Source: Vibrio albus
GTDB lineage: Bacteria; Pseudomonadota; Gammaproteobacteria; Enterobacterales; Vibrionaceae
Length of the DNA: 64,000 nt
Assembly: GCF_003144035.1 (NCBI RefSeq)
Contig: NZ_QFWT01000001.1
Location: 186,001-250,000, forward strand
Reading direction: 5' to 3'
Of the stretch, positions 59,401 to 64,000 are shown piece by piece (within the stretch, counting starts at the first letter, position 1; each line of letters opens with the position of its first letter). A program made the position numbers and the translations under genes. The notes beneath the pieces are model-generated. The model worked only from the letters and a program-made list of their open reading frames with translations. It was not told the DNA's origin and ran no database searches.

Positions 59401-60962
59401 TGCGCACGCCACTGAGCTTCATTCTGAGTCAGGCTTTCGGCCTCTCGCATTTGCTGAATGGATCGCTGCGCATACGTAGATGCTTCACTGCGTTCAATGT
59501 CACCGACAACAGAGCTCAGCAGTGATAAGCCATGCTCAAACTGCTGTGTCGCAGCGGAAGAGATATCCAGCTTGTATTTCAGAGCCAGAAGCGCATTGGT
59601 TTTATCTCCTTCCTGCTGTTTCAGCTCAGCAAGCAGAGACGGTACGTTGTCTATATTTAACGAATCATCCGCCAGCATCGTACGGGCTTTTTCCAGAGCC
59701 TGTTCTGCCTGTTGGTACTGAAGTGCACGGGTTTGCTGAACGTCCAGAGCCTGCTGATAGTCAGCCAGCTGCGATTTAAGGCTATCCACCTCTTCCTCGG
59801 TGATCTGGGAGCGCTCTTCCGCCATCATCACGCGTTCCTGAGCTTCTTCAACCACCATCACCTGCTCTTCCAGTCGTTCACTCAGCTCTTCAAGGTCTTC
59901 CTGATAGCGTTCAATTTTTTCCTGCTGACGCAGTGCATTTTGTACCAATTGCAGGTGATCTGAAGCCGCCTGATAATCCATCTCCAGACCAGATTCCTGA
60001 TCGGTCAGTAATTCCAGCTCTTCCTGAACGCGGTTTAGCAATTCATTTTGTTCAATCAGAGATGCTCTGGCGCTGAACATTTCACCACGCAGAGCAAGGG
60101 TCTGATCCAGTTTGCTGCGACGTTCATTCGCATGACGCATATAATCAGCCGCCACGTAATTGGTCGATTCGGTAATCAAATGCTTAAACAGATCACGGTC
60201 AGCCTGAGTGGTTTTAATTGCTTCAAGCGTCATGCGGTTTTCGCGCAGGGCGGATTCCATATCCTGAAACGCTTTCTTCACACCGCCATTCTGAGGCAAT
60301 AAGTAATCACGCAGAGAGCGGGTAATCGCACTGGAGATCCCACCATACAGTGAGGCTTCAATTAACCGGTAGAACTTAGAACGGTCACCACTGTTACGCA
60401 GTTTTTTCGGCAGAACACCAAATTCAAACATCGCTGCATGGTAATCAGCAACAGAGTTAAAGGCCTTGAACAGCACGCCTTCCGATTCAGAAACCAGTTG
60501 TTTGACCTCATTCAACTGACGAACACGAGCATGCTGATCGGATACGTTTTCGATCAGCACATCGGTTGGCTTCACATGGCTCGGCAAGCCCTGAATCAGA
60601 AATGGTTTGATATCCACCTTTTTATCACGGCCCGCTACCTGCTGCAGTTTCACGGCGAAAAAGACACGCTGCTTACGTGAATTGACAACATCCAGCGCTG
60701 CATAGCAAACACCCGGCTGCAATTTGCCGTATAAGCCTTTATCTCTGGATGCCTGTGAACTTCCAGCTTCAGTGGTATTCCGAAAATGCAACAAACTTTG
60801 ATCCGGGATAAGCGTGGTGATAAACGAGGCCATCGTTGTCGATTTACCTGCACCATTACCGCCAGAAAGCGTCGTGACCAGGCCATCTATATCAAAGGTT
60901 CGGGCAAAAAAACCGTTCCAGTTGATCATGGTCAGGGATTGATATTTACCTCTTTCAATCAT
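56499..60962 (-). CDS. mukB: Chromosome partition protein MukB
   Basis: The 1487-residue SMC-like protein has the N-terminal ATP site ([15 protein letters not shown], Walker A at 34-42), long coiled coils separated by a hinge near residue 700, and the C-terminal half of the ATP site with signature [14 protein letters not shown] and Walker [13 protein letters not shown]. It forms the condensin MukBEF, which organises and segregates the chromosome. The ATG overlaps the mukE stop by four bases. Confidence 0.97.
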   Translation of the reverse strand: MIERGKYQSLTMINWNGFFARTFDIDGLVTTLSGGNGAGKSTTMASFITTLIPDQSLLHFRNTTEAGSSQASRDKGLYGKLQPGVCYAALDVVNSRKQRVFFAVKLQQVAGRDKKVDIKPFLIQGLPSHVKPTDVLIENVSDQHARVRQLNEVKQLVSESEGVLFKAFNSVADYHAAMFEFGVLPKKLRNSGDRSKFYRLIEASLYGGISSAITRSLRDYLLPQNGGVKKAFQDMESALRENRMTLEAIKTTQADRDLFKHLITESTNYVAADYMRHANERRSKLDQTLALRGEMFSARASLIEQNELLNRVQEELELLTDQESGLEMDYQAASDHLQLVQNALRQQEKIERYQEDLEELSERLEEQVMVVEEAQERVMMAEERSQITEEEVDSLKSQLADYQQALDVQQTRALQYQQAEQALEKARTMLADDSLNIDNVPSLLAELKQQEGDKTNALLALKYKLDISSAATQQFEHGLSLLSSVVGDIERSEASTYAQRSIQQMREAESLTQNEAQWRAQHRDLERDITAQRQTKKLAADYEQQHQTTLTDELTLEQERERHTATIESMEFEQESLRDNRSEKRRQEQSYQAEIERLEKIAPKWIAASNALHALQEQSDANLNDSQAIMTQMQQVLEAERTQSLQKDKLHERRNQLEAEIEHLASPGGSNDSRLKSLADTLGGVLLSEIYDDITIDDAPYFSAMYGPSRHAIVVSDLDGIKEKLVELDDCPEDLYLIEGDVDAFDDSSFNAEELEGAVCVQLNDRQMRYSRFPEIPLFGRAAREQRLERLREEREEVVEQHAKAAFDSQKLQRLYQAYNDFVANHIQTAFESDPEEALSDVRENRNQTLRELRDLEAKEQQQRTQLNNSRQALTALDKIAQHQRLLDDDTLEERFTELEQKLEQVNESRVFLSNHSKAVKELEGLVSALEVDPQQFDALQAEYDTANTELQTLKTQIFALSDVYERRHYFAYSDSVALLDQSSELSEQLKVKLAQAEQARTRNREELKQAQNQMNQYNQVLASLKSSHQAKSETVQEFRLELQEFGVHADEGAEERAIQRRDELNERLHTSRSRKSEYERTITSTELEMKGLSKRLKKVQKEYSELRIFVVAAKAGWCSVLRLARENDVERRLNRRELVYMSGDELRSMSDKSLGALRLAVADNETLRDALRASEDNAHPERKVLFYISVYQHLRERIRQDIIRTDDPVEAIEEMEVELARLTEELTQRENRLAISSESVASIIKKTIQREQNRIRMLNQGLSNIHFGQVNGVRLNVNVRESHEVLLHGLAEQQDQHQDLFENSRFTFSEAMAKLFQRVNPHIDMGQRSPQVLGEELLDYRNYLELNVEVNRGTDGWLQAESGALSTGEAIGTGQSILLMIVQSWEEESRRLRSKDIVPCRLLFLDEAARLDAKSISTLFELCDRLDMQLLIAAPENISPEKGTTYKLVRKIFKDHEHVHVVGLRGFGEKPKSVADVEALLEEVTG

Positions 60963-61768
60963 GCGTCACCTTCTGTCCCAGTGGACTGTAATTCCAAAGC
61001 CTGTTTTTTATCCAAGGTCTGTTTTTTATCCAAGGTCTGTTGTTGATCCAAGGCCTGTTGTTCCAGAGAAAAATCTTCAGCGCTATTCACGCCCATATCG
61101 ATAGTGGCCTGCTCCTGCAATGAGGCATAGTGAGGCACCACTGCCTCGCCATCACGGATCAGGCGCAACTGAGCTTCCCGCATATCGTCTCCGACACGCA
61201 CGTCAGCACCAAAACGAAATACCGCTTCACTGATACGAAACTTCCCTTCTTCGCCGATTGAAATGACCATTCCCAGTCGCTTCAAGCGTCTTAATGACGT
61301 TCTTACTTTTTCAAATAGTTTTTCTTTATCCAGATCAGAGCCGTTAGCACGATTGGTCACCAGCTTCATCAGCCGTTTTTCATCGGCCAGAGACAAAAGC
61401 TCTTCGTACAACTCCTGATTGGTAAAGATACCTTCGTGTGCCAGGCGTTCCGGACTTAAATACAGAAAACAGAGTACCTTACCCACCAGCATATCCAGTT
61501 CAGATAATACGCTACGCCCAATAAGGGATGTCGAACGCGGACGTAGATAAAAGAAGCCTTCTGGCGCTCTCACGAGCTCGGTATGGTAACGCTGATAAAA
61601 ATGCGCCAACTCAGTTTCAAAATCAGACAGCAGGGCGTGGTTATCCAGATCTTCCGCCGAAATGTGGCGGCCTGAACGCAGCATGCTATCCAGTGCCGGA
61701 AACAGCGGATTCGAAATCGCTTTTACCAGTTTTTCCGGCATATATTCGTCAATATTTATCGATGACAT
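60959..61768 (-). CDS. mukE: Chromosome partition protein MukE
   Basis: I start at ATG 61768 ([18 protein letters not shown]), matching known MukE starts; the longer frame lies inside mukF. The 269-residue protein contains [27 protein letters not shown] and [13 protein letters not shown]. It bridges MukF and MukB. The C-terminus carries an imperfect six-residue repeat ([18 protein letters not shown]-like) encoded by tandem 18-bp units, longer than in E. coli. Confidence 0.95.
   Translation of the reverse strand: MSSINIDEYMPEKLVKAISNPLFPALDSMLRSGRHISAEDLDNHALLSDFETELAHFYQRYHTELVRAPEGFFYLRPRSTSLIGRSVLSELDMLVGKVLCFLYLSPERLAHEGIFTNQELYEELLSLADEKRLMKLVTNRANGSDLDKEKLFEKVRTSLRRLKRLGMVISIGEEGKFRISEAVFRFGADVRVGDDMREAQLRLIRDGEAVVPHYASLQEQATIDMGVNSAEDFSLEQQALDQQQTLDKKQTLDKKQALELQSTGTEGDA
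61001..61072. repeat. Tandem 18-bp repeat in mukE 3' end
   Basis: Three 18-bp units starting CTGTT and ending CCAAGGT or CCAAGGC (61001, 61019, 61037) plus a partial fourth. The first two are identical. The repeat keeps the reading frame, so the tail can vary in length. Confidence 0.85.
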
Positions 61769-63086
61769 TTGCTTGTACCTTTGCACCAAAATCGTTAATG
61801 GCCTGCCAGTCAGGCTGAATAGCTCTGTAGTCGTCTCCGGAATATCCGAGACGTACGGCCTGATCCACAACGATTCTGGCTAAATCAAAATGATGAGTGT
61901 GCGGATGCTCGGACAGATAGTCTCGCAGCACCAAGCCTAAATTTATCGGAGTGCCCTGCTTTTTATGTACTTTAAGCATGACGCCGATTTTTTCTGATAA
62001 CTCATCGTTTACGTGTTCAAATTCTTCATATTCCACTTCGGCCGGGACAAAACCGGTGACTTCATCATCACGCAACACCAGCGCTTCATCCCTGAGATCT
62101 CTCAGGCGCTCTGCATCCGCATAAGTGAGATACCATGGCGAATCAGGGTACTCTTTTACCGATTGTCGCAGTCGCTGGCTGAAGGCTCTGTTCTGATCCA
62201 TATCAATGGCGGTACGGATAAACTTATGCACATGCCGGTCATAACCGATCCAGAGGTCAATAGTTTGCTGACCCCAGCTCACTATGCGGTCCAGTTTCAT
62301 CTGCAGAACGAATAAGGTTTCTTCTATAAATTCCAGTTCAGAGTCACCATATATCTGCTCCTGAAGATCTAACAACTGGGTTTGCAGTTCGTCACCTGCG
62401 GCCTGCAGTGTGTCCTGCAATTCTTTCAGTGTATCGGATGTTTCAGCCAGCAAGGTTTCACAGTTGTTTATGGCTTCCCGCCAGTCTTTATTCAGCAACT
62501 CTGCTATCTGGGTTTTCACCTGTTGCTGTTGCTCATCCATCACTCGCTGATTCAGATCAATCTGGTCAAAAATTTCTCCTACCGAATACCGCAAAACACC
62601 ATATACATTCTTACGCCAGTGATCTTCACCACCGCCTTGCTGAGCTGCCTGAATCGCTTTAGCCATTTCATCGGCAACAATAGATAGCTGAATAGACAGT
62701 TTCAGCTTAGAAAATTCCCGGTGGCGTACGTAGTAGTCGGTGATACCTAACGCCAGCGGTGACAGACGGTAAATACTGGCTCCCTCTGTTACTTCACTGG
62801 TGAAGCGGCTGATCAGCCTCTGACTGACCAGTTCGTTAATTGCGTTATTCGCGCGAAAAGCACTCGCTTCACCTGTGTTTTCAAATAGCCGGGTAACAAT
62901 CTTGAACACATCATGTAGTTCCCCCTCACCCAGTTCTTCATCAAATCTTTCGTTACTAAGCACTGCTATCGCGATAAGAAACGCAAGACGTTCACTCGAA
63001 AGATTCAATGAGAAATCATGCTGCTTTACCCAACCGATCAGCTCATCCAGTGGCCCATCGGTCACAGCCTGAGTCATCTCACTCAT
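61749..63086 (-). CDS. mukF: Chromosome partition protein MukF
   Basis: From ATG 63086 ([18 protein letters not shown]) the 445-residue kleisin has the N-terminal winged-helix dimer domain ([20 protein letters not shown]), a helical middle region and the C-terminal MukB-head-binding part ([19 protein letters not shown]). It links the MukB heads and binds MukE. The start shares one base with the cmoM stop (TAATG). It overlaps mukE by 20 bases. Confidence 0.96.
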   Translation of the reverse strand: MSEMTQAVTDGPLDELIGWVKQHDFSLNLSSERLAFLIAIAVLSNERFDEELGEGELHDVFKIVTRLFENTGEASAFRANNAINELVSQRLISRFTSEVTEGASIYRLSPLALGITDYYVRHREFSKLKLSIQLSIVADEMAKAIQAAQQGGGEDHWRKNVYGVLRYSVGEIFDQIDLNQRVMDEQQQQVKTQIAELLNKDWREAINNCETLLAETSDTLKELQDTLQAAGDELQTQLLDLQEQIYGDSELEFIEETLFVLQMKLDRIVSWGQQTIDLWIGYDRHVHKFIRTAIDMDQNRAFSQRLRQSVKEYPDSPWYLTYADAERLRDLRDEALVLRDDEVTGFVPAEVEYEEFEHVNDELSEKIGVMLKVHKKQGTPINLGLVLRDYLSEHPHTHHFDLARIVVDQAVRLGYSGDDYRAIQPDWQAINDFGAKVQANVIDKY

Positions 63087-63913
63087 TATTGTTCCTGTGT
63101 TTCTGTTTTCCTGGCCCATACATGAATATAGCGGCCAAGAGAAAGATAAGGCTCCTGACGGCACAACTGCCTTTCCAGAGCTAATACATCTTCAAACTGG
63201 TATTCACCCATATGCTTTACATTACCAATATAATCATGGAAAGAACGAATACCGGACTTTCCACATATTTCAAAACCGGCATTTTCAATCCACTGGTAAA
63301 CGTCTTCGGGTTTTAAACCTTTTTGTGGTTGCAGTTTGAAGCGCTTTCTGTGTGGCATTCCCTCTAGCACATGTGGGATATTGCCACAAATTACATTTTT
63401 CAGAACCAATCCGTGGTGATTATAAAACATGATCGATGCCACCCCTCCGGGCCGAACCTGATCCAGTGCTATGTTTAATGCCTCCTGAGGTTCAACAAGC
63501 CATTCCATGACGGCGTGAAACAGGAGCATGTCCACTTTACCGTCCAGGTGTTCAGCAATGTCCTGAACCGGAGAATGAACCAGCCGATAGTGCTCAAGCA
63601 AGCCGTTATCTTCAATATCCTGACGGGCTAACTGAAGCATTTCAGAAGAAAGATCACATAATGTAACTCTATGCCCAAGCTTTGCTAATCGCTGAGACAT
63701 CTGAGCCAATCCTCCTCCTGCATCAAGAACATGCATAGGTTTGCTCGGCATTTTATCCGCTTCAGGGCTGTTTTCCTTTGAAAGCCCCAAAAGAGCCATG
63801 GCATCCTGCAAATCCTCCCAAACAATAGTTTGACGAATCTCTCCTTTTTCGGATCCATAGATATTTTTAGCGAATTTATGCGCTATATCGTCGAAATTAC
63901 GGTCTTCTCTCAC
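63086..63913 (-). CDS. cmoM: tRNA cmo5U34 methyl ester methyltransferase CmoM
   Basis: The 275-residue SAM-dependent methyltransferase (formerly smtA) has motif [20 protein letters not shown], a following DLSSEM and FHAVMEWL, and C-terminal [21 protein letters not shown] [14 protein letters not shown]. CmoM methylates the cmo5U34 modification in tRNA wobble positions to mcmo5U. It leads the cmoM-mukFEB operon, as in E. coli. The promoter should lie in 63914-64000. Confidence 0.94.
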   Translation of the reverse strand: MREDRNFDDIAHKFAKNIYGSEKGEIRQTIVWEDLQDAMALLGLSKENSPEADKMPSKPMHVLDAGGGLAQMSQRLAKLGHRVTLCDLSSEMLQLARQDIEDNGLLEHYRLVHSPVQDIAEHLDGKVDMLLFHAVMEWLVEPQEALNIALDQVRPGGVASIMFYNHHGLVLKNVICGNIPHVLEGMPHRKRFKLQPQKGLKPEDVYQWIENAGFEICGKSGIRSFHDYIGNVKHMGEYQFEDVLALERQLCRQEPYLSLGRYIHVWARKTETQEQ

Positions 63914-64000
63914 GGCACGTTAGGGTATGATATCCAATCTTGGCGCTTATTCTGTCATAGGAATATAAGTAATAAAGAGTTAAGCTCTATTTTTATAACT

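Noticed and set aside
59093..59779. Plus- and minus-strand frames within mukB
   Set aside because: All are out-of-frame shadows of the long mukB coding sequence without ribosome sites.

Overview
The window is the right-hand half of a temperate podovirus-like prophage (position 1 to about 35.6 kb, continuing off the left edge) followed by about 28 kb of chromosome from a gammaproteobacterium, most likely a Vibrio or close relative. The host assignment rests on gene content and order recognised from the translations: sbcB-yohJ-yohK-cdd, purT with a PurR box, pspC-pspB-pspA facing pspF, sapABCDF, a family II pyrophosphatase (ppaC), and cmoM-mukF-mukE-mukB. No database search was possible.

Prophage late region (1-16.7 kb, all minus strand, so read from high to low coordinates): holin, SAR-type lysozyme, overlapping Rz/Rz1 spanins, a second holin-like protein, small terminase, a 1098-residue beta-helix tailspike placed between the terminase subunits, large terminase, portal, an unknown protein, scaffold, major capsid of the N4-gp56 type, a decoration-like protein and head-tail connector genes, ending in a tail protein cut by the window edge. 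Intrinsic terminator hairpins follow five consecutive head genes, so the operon should need antitermination; a phage-82-like Q gene lies at 19.3-20.1 kb. Two diverged copies of a roughly 100-nt module containing a terminator sit in front of the holin gene and behind the portal gene.

Prophage early right region (16.9-24.4 kb, minus): a cro-like gene, two small unknowns, an O-type initiator whose gene contains 15-bp iterons (probable origin), a DnaC/IstB-type helicase loader, small genes, a VRR-NUC nuclease, Q, a DUF4406 protein and, unexpectedly, a complete internal tyrosine recombinase. The cI repressor (24.5-25.2 kb, plus) is divergent from cro. Downstream, three evenly built GATA-N6-TATC operators open a long, gene-poor leader with a boxA-like motif, a 14-bp stem and a small gene.

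Early left/accessory region (25.9-34.3 kb, mostly plus): an atypical tRNA, a DEDDh exonuclease, a YejK-like nucleoid protein, an MT-A70 DNA methyltransferase, a PD-(D/E)XK-like protein, an AlpA-type excisionase candidate and about a dozen small unknown genes. Many initiation sites share the sequence GGTAACGACCA directly before ATG, also used by early-right genes and the integrase. The terminal integrase (34.3-35.5 kb) and its arm-type repeats abut sbcB, whose start appears altered by the insertion.

Chromosome (35.6-64 kb): DNA repair (sbcB), LrgA/LrgB-like membrane pair, pyrimidine salvage (cdd, CRP-like site), purine synthesis (purT), envelope stress (psp with a sigma-54 promoter), a Sap-type peptide ABC transporter, ppaC, small unknowns, a LysR regulator divergent from a GH4 6-phospho-beta-glucosidase, an AT-rich islet with a membrane GGDEF protein, an AraC-type regulator and a degenerate EAL protein, and finally the condensin operon mukFEB with cmoM.
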